Source: Patescibacteria group bacterium UBA1370 (lineage in GTDB: Bacteria > Patescibacteriota > Microgenomatia > UBA1400 > PJMF01). Taken from it: 23,135 nucleotides of DNA. The notes under the pieces are model-generated. The model did no database searches. It was not told where the DNA came from and saw nothing but the letters and a program-made list of their open reading frames with translations. Shown here piece by piece: positions 7,798 to 15,392 of the stretch (its first letter is position 1; every line of letters starts with the position of its first letter). The DNA is taken from NCBI GenBank assembly GCA_002306315.1, contig DBRK01000015.1, positions 1 through 23,135 of the forward strand, written 5' to 3'. The position numbers and the translations under genes were made by a program.

Positions 7798-8367
7798 TCA
7801 TTCTTCCAGAAGTAACATTATTTTAGAGAACCCCTCTCGCAGCTCCCCAAGCAGCGGATTCTCCAGCCACACCTCATCCAAGATAGCAATCCTCTCCGTG
7901 TACTCCTGCACTTTCATTTGTTTGCCGCCCTTAAAAATCTTAAAGGCCGCATTGCCGCTCTCCTCCACATCCTCTATGAGTTCAGACAGGTTGTGAAGCA
8001 TGTCTGCAGTCTTGAGAAGGAGCATGTCGTAATCCATCTCTATGAGATGCTCAGTGGCATGTTGCTTGCGGACCGCGCGCGGCAGGGTTTTGTCCTGCGT
8101 CACAGCAACGACAAGCTCCGCTATCCGCTCTCCGAACTTGTCGGCAAACATTTCTCGCGTTACAGAGCCGTATGGCTCACAGTCCTCTATGGTGTCGTGA
8201 AGGATGCCGGCGGCAATGAGATCATCGCTGTCTGAGACCCGGGCCAGGATGAGCGCCACGGCGAGCGGATGGGTGATGTAGGGGGTGTCTTTGCCTTTGC
8301 GTTTGACACCATGGTGGATATCCATGGCGAAAGCCATCGCAGATGTCAGTAAGCAATATGTGCGCAT
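7798..8367 (-). CDS. HD-domain phosphohydrolase, RelA/SpoT hydrolase-like (small alarmone hydrolase type)
   Basis: 189 residues. The HD fold of the (p)ppGpp hydrolase family is clear: PYITHPLAVA (H33), GILHDTIED (H57, D58, E61, D62), and LLLKTADMLHNLSE, which supplies the downstream metal-binding Asp. There is no synthetase, TGS or ACT domain, so it resembles MESH1/SAH hydrolases, which remove the 3' pyrophosphate from (p)ppGpp. Related family members act on other nucleotides, so the substrate is inferred. The downstream sequence (7670-7797) has no gene. It may share a transcript with the 71-residue gene 26 bases upstream. Confidence 0.85.
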   Translation of the reverse strand: MRTYCLLTSAMAFAMDIHHGVKRKGKDTPYITHPLAVALILARVSDSDDLIAAGILHDTIEDCEPYGSVTREMFADKFGERIAELVVAVTQDKTLPRAVRKQHATEHLIEMDYDMLLLKTADMLHNLSELIEDVEESGNAAFKIFKGGKQMKVQEYTERIAILDEVWLENPLLGELREGFSKIMLLLEE

Positions 8368-8393
8368 GTTATTACGATTCTTAGCAAGAGCAA

Positions 8394-8609
8394 CTACTGC
8401 AGCCTAAATCCACGCTGGTTCAAAACTTCAACTATCTGCTTAAAAGTACTGTATGGCGGAAAAGTGCCGATTGTGCGGTTGCCGTTAACATCTCTGTAGA
8501 TAATCATGCCATCCCAGATATTCTCACTTATGCCGTTGATTACCACTGGTTTGCACGATGCGTCATTGTAGATTTCAACAACAGTGTTATTCATTGCCGG
8601 CATCGTCAA
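8394..8609 (-). CDS. Small hypothetical protein
   Basis: 71 residues, or 66 if translation starts at the second in-frame ATG (8594, MNNTVVEIYNDASCKP). Not recognised. It looks like a small globular protein: VVEIYNDASCKPVVING, then a YRDVNGNRTIGTFPPYSTF stretch and a short C-terminal helix. There is no clear Shine-Dalgarno site before either ATG. It is co-oriented with the HD hydrolase gene, 26 bases away. Confidence 0.5.
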   Translation of the reverse strand: MTMPAMNNTVVEIYNDASCKPVVINGISENIWDGMIIYRDVNGNRTIGTFPPYSTFKQIVEVLNQRGFRLQ

Positions 8610-8906
8610 GGATGACTGTGCCCACTAAGGATTCAGGGGGTATATTTCTTCTGCGTTCCGGATCCCTTTTTCGGCCTAACATAGATTCTGCTTTCTGGGC
8701 GGGGTAGTGGTATTGAGTGTATTATAGCGGATGCTAGAGTATTATTTGCTCCAAAAACTGCTTGCCTGCCTGTTCGGCTGTGCTGCAAAAACTGCACCGC
8801 CACAACGTCAATCCGGGTCTCTAGCTATCCTCTGGATGTGTGGGGATATTGAAGCAGATGTCAAGCCTATAATCTTGTATAATCCGTTATTGATAGAAAG
8901 GGCAAT
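8610..8906. other. Intergenic stretch without a recognisable gene
   Basis: About 300 bases between the divergent small genes. I see no convincing ORF or RNA fold. On the right edge, two TATAAT hexamers (8868-8873 and 8878-8883) precede the gene at 8907; the second is 23 bases from the start, which allows a normal leader with the AAAGGG site. A -35 element is not clear. Confidence 0.5.
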
Positions 8907-9101
8907 ATGACAAAAGAAAATTTTGTTCAAGGACGGCTAAATTTTGATCAACCAGCTGCAAAACCCAAGTATGCTCCGGGTATCATTAAAAATGTAGAGG
9001 CTTACATGGAGGAGCATGGGATTGACGACTTCGCAGCTGCTTTTGCGGCTATGAAAGAGGAGGAAACATTGCCACCATATCAAGACCAAACCGGCACATA
9101 A
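8907..9101 (+). CDS. Small hypothetical protein
   Basis: 64 residues, not recognised. The beginning MTKENFVQGRLNFDQPA is followed by one amphipathic helix (GIIKNVEAYMEEHG) and an Ala/Glu-rich segment. It is acidic overall, has no cysteine and is soluble. GAAAGGGC lies 5-6 bases before the ATG and TATAAT boxes lie upstream, so expression is plausible. Small size and lack of a family keep confidence moderate. Confidence 0.55.
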   Translation: MTKENFVQGRLNFDQPAAKPKYAPGIIKNVEAYMEEHGIDDFAAAFAAMKEEETLPPYQDQTGT

Positions 9102-9166
9102 AATTTAGAATTATTAAACTATTTCAATTCATCAAGAGCCAATGATACTCGGTACTTTCAGCCATG

Positions 9167-9649
9167 CTACCCCTCCCCTCCCAGCACCTCCCGCGCACTG
9201 ACGCTGCTGTAGATAATTAGATCTTCCAGGTGATCTAGCTCCACCCACTCTGCCATTGCTGCATACTTTTTCTCCTGCGCATCAAAAAACTCAGTTGTTA
9301 GCTCCCCTCCTATAATGCTGCACTCAAAGTACAGATGGATGGAGTGGACAAAGGTGCCTTTGTAAGGCAACTTGAAGAACGAGTGGTTGGCGTGCATGAT
9401 TTTGCCCGGTTTAATGTCCAGGCCGGTTTCTTCTTTTACCTCACGCACTATGGCTTCGTCTGTCGGCTCCCCCAGCTCTATTCCGCCGCCGGGAAAATCG
9501 TAGCCGTCCCAGCACTTGGAGAGCAGAATTTTGTTGTCTTTAATAATCACGCCGTACACAGCCGGCCGGAAGACCAGTTCGCTGGCTGGGACCTCATAAT
9601 TGTTGCCCTCGATGTCGTGGCAGGTGACGGTGAAATCAATTTTTTTCAT
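9167..9649 (-). CDS. Nudix hydrolase
   Basis: 160 residues from the chosen start. The Nudix box is complete: GGGIELGEPTDEAIVREV followed by KEETGL (Gx5Ex7REUxEExGU), whose glutamates bind the metal for hydrolysis of a nucleoside diphosphate linked to another group. A beta-rich part precedes it with YGVIIKDNKILLSKCWDG. The substrate cannot be predicted. An in-frame ATG at 9670 would add 7 residues, but AAAGGGAT stands at the right distance before 9649. No operon partner. Confidence 0.92.
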   Translation of the reverse strand: MKKIDFTVTCHDIEGNNYEVPASELVFRPAVYGVIIKDNKILLSKCWDGYDFPGGGIELGEPTDEAIVREVKEETGLDIKPGKIMHANHSFFKLPYKGTFVHSIHLYFECSIIGGELTTEFFDAQEKKYAAMAEWVELDHLEDLIIYSSVSAREVLGGEG

Positions 9650-9875
9650 TGCTATCCCTTTATAGATCATATCATCTGCGCGATTGATGAAATAAGCATT
9701 GGCTACCCTATCCCACCCCTTACCAAACCCTTAATCATTTCCTAAACATCTCCTCTTTAATGGAGCCTGCAAAAGTGGCTTTCAGTCTGTGGTTTGACTA
9801 TGTCTAGCCGGCGCCACCGGCGTCCCAGAACTGCCAGCGCCCCACTCCACACCCGGACTCCGCCTCAGCTCCATC

Positions 9876-10217
9876 ATGCCTAAACTCACCATCAAGCAGC
9901 ACATCCACAACTACGAAAAAATCACCCGTCTGCTCGATGATGGTTTTGCCATCGGGCCTTTCCGGTTTGGGCTGGATCCCATCATTGGTCTGCTGCCTGT
10001 AGTTGGCGACGCTTTGCCGACTATTTTTTCCGTTTACCTTTTTGCTATCGCTCTGCAAGCGGGCGCTACGCCGGGCACACTCCTCCGGATGGCGCTTAAT
10101 ATTCTCATCGATTGGCTTTTCGGCAGCATCCCGATTATCGGCGATATTTTTGACTTTTTCTTTAAGGCATCGTCCCGCAACCTGCGGCTGCTCAAAAAAA
10201 CTGTCGACACCACTTAA
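9876..10217 (+). CDS. DUF4112 domain protein
   Basis: 113 residues with the DUF4112 pattern: FRFGLDPIIGLLPVVGD, then a long hydrophobic segment, and WLFGSIPIIGDIFDFFFKA. Two membrane-associated hairpins, each built around a (P)IIG-x-x-P-x-(V/I)GD repeat. The function is unknown. It is 6 bases before the trehalose synthase gene and in the same orientation, so it is probably co-transcribed with it. No Shine-Dalgarno site is seen. Confidence 0.88.
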   Translation: MPKLTIKQHIHNYEKITRLLDDGFAIGPFRFGLDPIIGLLPVVGDALPTIFSVYLFAIALQAGATPGTLLRMALNILIDWLFGSIPIIGDIFDFFFKASSRNLRLLKKTVDTT

Positions 10218-10223
10218 CCAATC

Positions 10224-12413
10224 ATGAAACTATTGATTGCTTCCAACCGGCTGCCCGTGACCATTGCCCGTTCCGACGGGAGTTATCAAGTCACTCGCAG
10301 TGTCGGCGGATTAGCCACCAGCCTGGCCGACCTGGTAGCGGAGCGGCAAATGGCAACTGAGTGGCTGGGTTGGCCGGGTGAAGACATCCCCGCCCGTGAT
10401 CGCAAGGGAGTCACCGAGCTACTCCGGGATCAACATGCTGGCATCCCGGTTTTTCTACCCGCCAAACTCATCAACAACTTTTATGATGGTTTTTGCAACA
10501 AAACCCTTTGGCCGCTTTTTCATTACTTTCCGTCGCGGTGCCTGTTTAAACAGACCTATTGGGAAGCCTACCGCGAGGCCAACCGACATTTTGCCGCCAA
10601 AATCATCGAGCGCTACCAGCCGGGGGACACTGTTTTTATCCAGGACTATCACCTGATGCTGGTGCCGGCCTTGGTGCGTGCCAAGCTGGCTGATGCCAAA
10701 ATTGCTTTTTTTCTGCACATCCCCTTCCCGCACATGGAGGTTTTCCGCACTCTGCCCTCGGGGTGGCGGCTGGAAATTTTGCGTGGCTTGCTGGGGGCGG
10801 ACTTGGTTGGTTTTCATACTGAGGAATATACCCAGTATTTTTTGCATAATGTTTTTTCTTTGCTTGGATTTGAAAACCATTTTGGGGTGATTAAGTACGA
10901 GGAGCGGTTGGTCAAAGCCCAGACTGCCCCGCTGGGGATAGATTTTGAGGAGTATTTCCGGGCGCATGAAGATAAGGCGGTAAAGCGTGAGCGGAAAGAA
11001 CTCCGGCAGCAATTGGGCAAACAAAAGGTAATCTTGTCAATTGACCGCCTGGATTACACCAAGGGTATCACCAACCGGCTGGAAGGATACCGGTCTTTTT
11101 TGCGGCATCATCCGCAGCATCACGGCAAGGTGACGCTGCTGATGGTGACGGTGCCCTCGCGGACCAGCATCGGCGCCTATCAGACTATGAAGCGCAAGAT
11201 CGAGGAGTTGGTCAGCGGCATTAACGGCGAGTTTGGGACGCTAGAATGGATTCCCATCCGCTACCAGTACAAGGCTTTTCATGGCGCCGAACTCAAGGCG
11301 CTGTATGGCGTGGCCGACGTCATGCTGGTGACGCCGCTGCGGGATGGCATGAATTTGGTAGCCAAAGAATACGTGGCCAGCCGTGAGCGCGGTGATGGCG
11401 TGCTGGTGCTGAGTGAGTTTGCCGGTGCCGGTCGGGAGTTGCGGGAGGCAATGTTTGTCAATCCTAATCTGCCGCTGGAAATTGGCGAGACCATTGCGGC
11501 ATCGCTGGAGCTTACTGAAAAACAACAGTGGCTGCGGATGAAGCAAATGCAGCAGCGCCTCCGGGAGCGGACGGTGCGGGACTGGTTTGAACAAATCATC
11601 GCCAACGTTGTGGTTCACCGCGAGGTGCACCGTCCGGCCGTGGATCTGGGAGATGCACCAGAGGCGGTCGTTGGGCTGGTCGGCGCGTATCGGAAGGCCA
11701 AAAAACGGCTACTGCTCCTGGATTATGACGGCACGCTGGTACCTTTTGCCCCCACTCCGATGGATGCTACCCCAACAGCGGAGTCCCTGGAGCTGCTCAA
11801 GCAGCTGACAGCCGACCCCAACAACAATGTGGTGGTTATTAGCGGCCGGGACAAAAAAACCATGGAGGATTGGTTATCATTGCCCGGGGTAAATTTTATT
11901 GCCGAGCATGGGGCTTTTACCCGGCGCTATGGTGATGAATGGAGAGCTGCTCCCATGGACATTGACAGCTGGAAGCCATTTGTGGAGCCGATTATCGAGA
12001 AACACGCCAAGAAAATTGCCCGTTCCCTGATTGAGGAAAAGGAAGCTTCGGTGGCCTGGCACTTCCGGATGGCTGACAAACGCGAGGTAGCAGCGGTGCG
12101 GGCGGAACTGATGGACGAGTTGTTGCCGCTGGTGGCCAATTCCAATGTGCAAATTGTTTGGGGCGAGGAAGCGGTTGAAGTCAAAAATGCCGGGGTGACC
12201 AAAGGTTTTGCCATCCGCGAGCTGATTGATGATGGCGATTATGATTTTATCTTGGCTGCCGGCGATGATGTCACCGACGAGGATATGTTTGTGGCTTTGG
12301 ACAGATCGGCTTACCGGATCAAAGTCGGCAACCAACCCAGCGAAGCAGATTACCGGGTGGCGGACAGTGAGGCGTTTACGCAATTGCTACAACGGTTGCT
12401 GCAGCGCTCATAG
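10224..12413 (+). CDS. otsAB: Bifunctional trehalose-6-phosphate synthase / trehalose-6-phosphate phosphatase
   Basis: 729 residues. Residues 1 to about 465 form a GT20 synthase (UDP-glucose plus glucose-6-phosphate to trehalose-6-phosphate): SNRLPV at the N-terminus, SVGGLATSL, FIQDYHLMLVP, DRLDYTKGI, and TPLRDGMNLVAKEYVA are all present. Residues about 485-729 form the HAD-type phosphatase: LLLLDYDGTLVPF (D500, D502), VVISGRDKK, AEHGAF, and GDDVTDEDMF (from about D681). One polypeptide therefore converts sugars to free trehalose, a compatible solute. Fusions of this kind are known in bacteria and eukaryotes. It lies between DUF4112 (6-base gap) and the VIT1-like gene (24-base gap). Confidence 0.95.
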   Translation: MKLLIASNRLPVTIARSDGSYQVTRSVGGLATSLADLVAERQMATEWLGWPGEDIPARDRKGVTELLRDQHAGIPVFLPAKLINNFYDGFCNKTLWPLFHYFPSRCLFKQTYWEAYREANRHFAAKIIERYQPGDTVFIQDYHLMLVPALVRAKLADAKIAFFLHIPFPHMEVFRTLPSGWRLEILRGLLGADLVGFHTEEYTQYFLHNVFSLLGFENHFGVIKYEERLVKAQTAPLGIDFEEYFRAHEDKAVKRERKELRQQLGKQKVILSIDRLDYTKGITNRLEGYRSFLRHHPQHHGKVTLLMVTVPSRTSIGAYQTMKRKIEELVSGINGEFGTLEWIPIRYQYKAFHGAELKALYGVADVMLVTPLRDGMNLVAKEYVASRERGDGVLVLSEFAGAGRELREAMFVNPNLPLEIGETIAASLELTEKQQWLRMKQMQQRLRERTVRDWFEQIIANVVVHREVHRPAVDLGDAPEAVVGLVGAYRKAKKRLLLLDYDGTLVPFAPTPMDATPTAESLELLKQLTADPNNNVVVISGRDKKTMEDWLSLPGVNFIAEHGAFTRRYGDEWRAAPMDIDSWKPFVEPIIEKHAKKIARSLIEEKEASVAWHFRMADKREVAAVRAELMDELLPLVANSNVQIVWGEEAVEVKNAGVTKGFAIRELIDDGDYDFILAAGDDVTDEDMFVALDRSAYRIKVGNQPSEADYRVADSEAFTQLLQRLLQRS

Positions 12414-12437
12414 ATGGGTTGGTGATACTATGGATGT

Positions 12438-12971
12438 ATGAGGAAAAATGGTTTTAATTCGGGATTATTCAAGAGTGCGGTCTTTGGCGCCAATGACGGG
12501 ATAATTACCACTTTTGCGGTGGTGGCTGGTGTGGCTGGCGCCGGCTTAGGAGCGGAGATAGTCCTCATACTCGGCATTGCCAACATGGTCGCCGACGGCA
12601 TCAGCATGGCGGTGGGTGATTTTTTGGGAGAGCGTTCGGAAAAGAAATATGATCAGCAACGGCTCGGCGGGGCGATTCCCGGCGGGTTGTGGAAGACGGG
12701 CTTGGTGACTTTCCTGGCTTTTGTCGGCGCTGGTACTCTGCCGCTTCTACCCTATCTAGCTGAATATGTTGGCGTGCCCCTGCGAGCGGAAATGCGATTC
12801 ACAACCTCGATCTTAGCTACAGCCGGGGCGTTATTTTTGGTCGGCAGCCTACGCAGCCTCCTCATCAAGGTGCCTTGGTGGAAAAACGGCCTGGAGATGT
12901 TGGCAATCGGCTCAGTGGCGGCCGCGGCTGCGTACGTACTCGGGTCGGTAATTGAGCGCGCCCTTTTGTAG
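12438..12971 (+). CDS. VIT1/CCC1 family transporter, short form without the cytoplasmic metal-binding insert
   Basis: 177 residues, five helices. FGANDGIITTFAVVAGVAGAG and ANMVADGISMAVGDFLGERSE are the TM1-TM2 signatures of the iron/manganese vacuolar transporter family. In classic VIT1 about 60 residues of cytoplasmic helices binding metal follow TM2; here only a short linker separates ERSEKKYDQQ from the next helix (TGLVTFLAFVGAGTLPLLPYL). Short forms exist in bacteria, and their metal preference is unclear. Its last 60 bases overlap the end of the VKOR-DHODH gene on the other strand. Confidence 0.88.
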   Translation: MRKNGFNSGLFKSAVFGANDGIITTFAVVAGVAGAGLGAEIVLILGIANMVADGISMAVGDFLGERSEKKYDQQRLGGAIPGGLWKTGLVTFLAFVGAGTLPLLPYLAEYVGVPLRAEMRFTTSILATAGALFLVGSLRSLLIKVPWWKNGLEMLAIGSVAAAAAYVLGSVIERALL

Positions 12972-14591
12972 TTCTGCCCGCTCCGGTTTATCTTCTTTTT
13001 GAAATTGTTTTTCGACCGCTAAGCGTGCTAGGTAATGATTCATCTCGCCCAGCACTTGCGGTCCGTTGAAAATCATGCCGGAAATCAGCTGGAAGAGCTC
13101 GGCACCCAGTTCCTGCTTTTGCTCAGCGTCAGGTGCTGAGAAAATGCCGCCGGTGCCGATGATCGTCAGCCGGTTGCCGAAATGGCGGTGAGCCAGCGCG
13201 ATTAGTTGGTTGGAGCGCTCGTAGGTTGGTTTGCCGCTGAGGTTGCCTTTGGCTTTTTTCCAGAGCTTGCGCTCGCTGGGATCAACTGCCGGGTTGGTTT
13301 TATCTTTGGTCAGGTTGCCGATTACGACACCGGCAATTTGGTGGCGGTCAATGACCTTGAGCAACTCTAGAGTTTCTTTTTCACTTTGGTCGATGGGCAT
13401 CTTCACATAAATGGGCCGCTTAACTTTCAGCGCATCCAGAGCCGTCAGCAGCGCCTCCAGGCGTTTAGGAGTGGTAAAAGGCTCGCCGCCGAAGGTATTG
13501 GGGCAGCTGATATTGAGTTCGTAGTAAGCATGTTTGAGACCGGATTTTTCAAATAACCGGAAGCAAGCTAGGATTTCGGTAATTTGCTCTTTGTCGCTCT
13601 CAAAGAGACGGTTGGTGCTGGCAATACTAATGCCGGTGGGGATTTTAAACTCCACCTTCTGCAAGTTCTTGATGATGGTTGGTGCGCCCAATGTCTTCAA
13701 GCCTTTGTTGACCAGCAGGCCGCGGGACTTTTTAAACCTGCCCAAGCGTGGTTTGGGGTTGCCCTCATATGGCCTGAGCGTGACGGTGCCAATGGTATGA
13801 AAACCAAAACCCACCGCCGGCAAAATCTGCGTCAGTTGGCCGTTGTAGTCAAAGCCGGCCGCCAACCCAAAAGGATTCGGAAAAGTAATGCCGTCAATTT
13901 TCCGGACCAGTAGGGGATGGTCAAAACCAAAAGCCGCGTGAATGAGCTTTTGCAGCAGTGGCACCTTACCCAGGAACTGACCGACGGCAGTGAAGCCATT
14001 GTGGACAGTCTCGGCGTCAAAAAGGAAAAGCAATGGTTTGAGCATACCTCGGTAGAGGTTGCCCATAATCCAGAAAGCAATGGCTTTGAGCACAAACGCC
14101 GAGTGTTTTTGGAATTTGGCTGTATACAGCAGTGTGACAAAAAACAGCGCAGATGAGGTGCCGGCAGAAATCAGGCAATACTTGCACCACTCGCCGATGG
14201 CCACTGCCATGACAAACACCAGGTACATTGAAAAGAGCGCGCCGATAGTGGTTAGGATTTGCAGCGCTTCGACGGTGGAAATAAAACGCACCGGGTTGAG
14301 CTCGCTTAGTTTCAAGGCGTTGGCAAATTTGCGGATTACCTGTGAGATCTCAATTTCCATGAAGTGAAGAATTGAGATCAGGAATACCGTGGTATAGAAA
14401 AAGACGCCAATTGCCGATAACGGCACTGGGCCGATTCGGGCCCAAGGGCTATCAAGCACTGCTCCGCAGTCAAAGCCGACTCCGCAAGGCGGAGTGATGC
14501 CCATAATGTATTTTTCATAGGTAATGTAGCCGGCATCAGCGATGCCAAGTATAGAAACAATCACTAATAGGAGGGAAAGCACTGTTTTCAT
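12912..14591 (-). CDS. Fusion of a vitamin K epoxide reductase (VKOR) domain and a class-2-like dihydroorotate dehydrogenase
   Basis: 559 residues. Residues 1 to about 160 form a VKOR membrane domain: a loop cysteine pair C36/C42 (PPCGVGFDCG), the SPWARIGPVPLSAIG stretch, and the active CxxC (WCKYC, C136/C139) next to the quinone site. Residues about 178-525 form a DHODH: a hydrophobic class-2 entry helix (LLFLFDAETVHNGF), GLAAGFDYNG, GTVTLRPYEGNPKPR, NISCPNT, YVKMP, GNLSGKP and GTGGI. Both halves normally pass electrons to quinone. Two sites differ from E. coli PyrD: K66 is Y249 and the catalytic base S175 is C363 (Cys is the class 1 state), so orotate formation is not assured. The gene follows the methyltransferase by 6 bases; a TACAAT 8 bases before the ATG may allow separate transcription. 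Confidence 0.88.
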   Translation of the reverse strand: MKTVLSLLLVIVSILGIADAGYITYEKYIMGITPPCGVGFDCGAVLDSPWARIGPVPLSAIGVFFYTTVFLISILHFMEIEISQVIRKFANALKLSELNPVRFISTVEALQILTTIGALFSMYLVFVMAVAIGEWCKYCLISAGTSSALFFVTLLYTAKFQKHSAFVLKAIAFWIMGNLYRGMLKPLLFLFDAETVHNGFTAVGQFLGKVPLLQKLIHAAFGFDHPLLVRKIDGITFPNPFGLAAGFDYNGQLTQILPAVGFGFHTIGTVTLRPYEGNPKPRLGRFKKSRGLLVNKGLKTLGAPTIIKNLQKVEFKIPTGISIASTNRLFESDKEQITEILACFRLFEKSGLKHAYYELNISCPNTFGGEPFTTPKRLEALLTALDALKVKRPIYVKMPIDQSEKETLELLKVIDRHQIAGVVIGNLTKDKTNPAVDPSERKLWKKAKGNLSGKPTYERSNQLIALAHRHFGNRLTIIGTGGIFSAPDAEQKQELGAELFQLISGMIFNGPQVLGEMNHYLARLAVEKQFQKEDKPERAELQKGALNYRPEYVRSRGRH

Positions 14592-14597
14592 ACGGTG

Positions 14598-15350
14598 CTA
14601 TTGTACTACGTTTTGCAGGATTAAGTAGGTGTTGACGTCCCCTTCCCGGCCGTCGGCGCGAAAGCGGTCTAGCAGGCTGAGATTGGGTAATTTGTCCAGG
14701 AGTTTTTGTTGCTCCTGCTCATCCAGGTGGTGGCAGTAGCGCAGAGCTCTTACCCCCTGATCCCAACTAAGAATAAAGTCGTTCTCCTCGAGCTGGTCGG
14801 GGTTGATGTCTGCTTCGGCTGGGGAGACTATTTTCTTTTGGAAGCGTTCATATTCCGGAAAATTCCAGATAGAAATGGCCATAATCCCGCCTGGTGATAA
14901 TTGTTCTGCAAGCGTGAAAATTAATTTTTCACGCGTGAAAAAACCAGGAATATGGTGCAAAATGCCAAAGAGAGCCACAAAATCGAATTTTGCTTCTTTG
15001 TCGATAAAATACCCTGTCTCAAGTGCTTCCAGAACGTCTGTTTCCTGGAAGTGGACCTGTTCTGCTCCCAATTTTTCCTGAGCAATCTCTAAGAGTCGGC
15101 GATTCTGATCGGCACCGGTGTATTTAATCTTTTTATCAGTTAATTTTTCCTGCAAAAACTGCCCAAAACGGCCGTTGCCGCAGCCGACATCCAAGATCCG
15201 GATTGGCTCAGGTTTGAAATTATCGAATAATTGCAAAAGCTGCTCCCACCCCGGCCAGTAATGCCCCCGGCTGCGGTCAAAGTCCTCAGCCACACTTTCA
15301 TAAAAAGAGCGATTGAGATTATTGAGTTGGCGGATAGTACTAATCTGCAC
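14598..15350 (-). CDS. Class I SAM-dependent methyltransferase, Trm9/ABH8-like
   Basis: About 250 residues from a GTG at 15350; the frame stays open to 15473, but an upstream start would run through the shared promoter. Motif I is ILDVGCGNGRFGQFL (about residues 52-66). An N-terminal YESVAEDFDRSRGHYWPGW stretch, LFGILHHIPG with a following LSPGGIMAISIWNF, and a late RYCHHLDEQE followed by a V-x-T-Y-L-I-L ending resemble the Trm9/ALKBH8 methyltransferases, which methylate cm5U at tRNA wobble position 34 to mcm5U. It is divergent from elp3, the enzyme that makes cm5U, which supports the assignment. A generic methyltransferase remains possible. No Trm112-like partner is in the window. Confidence 0.75.
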   Translation of the reverse strand: MQISTIRQLNNLNRSFYESVAEDFDRSRGHYWPGWEQLLQLFDNFKPEPIRILDVGCGNGRFGQFLQEKLTDKKIKYTGADQNRRLLEIAQEKLGAEQVHFQETDVLEALETGYFIDKEAKFDFVALFGILHHIPGFFTREKLIFTLAEQLSPGGIMAISIWNFPEYERFQKKIVSPAEADINPDQLEENDFILSWDQGVRALRYCHHLDEQEQQKLLDKLPNLSLLDRFRADGREGDVNTYLILQNVVQ

Positions 15351-15375
15351 CGGCGTAGGTTTTTCTTGAAATTTC

Positions 15376-15383
15376 AGTATAAT
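15376..15383. promoter_or_regulatory. Overlapping divergent -10 boxes between elp3 and the Trm9-like gene
   Basis: TATAAT (15378-15383, plus strand) ends 9 bases before the elp3 ATG at 15393. On the minus strand TATACT (15381-15376) points to the methyltransferase, 25 bases before its GTG. The boxes share bases, so RNA polymerase could start only one way at a time, coupling the expression of the two genes. -35 boxes are weak. Confidence 0.45.
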
Positions 15384-15392
15384 AATGGCTCC

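Noticed and set aside
8740..8830. Possible short minus-strand peptide with a CSFC zinc-finger-like motif
   Set aside because: The text is very short, has stops on both sides and matches no family I can name.
15231..15392. Upstream extension of elp3 by 54 residues
   Set aside because: The extension runs through the opposite-strand methyltransferase and the TATAAT box, and does not resemble Elp3 N-termini; ATG 15393 is preferred.
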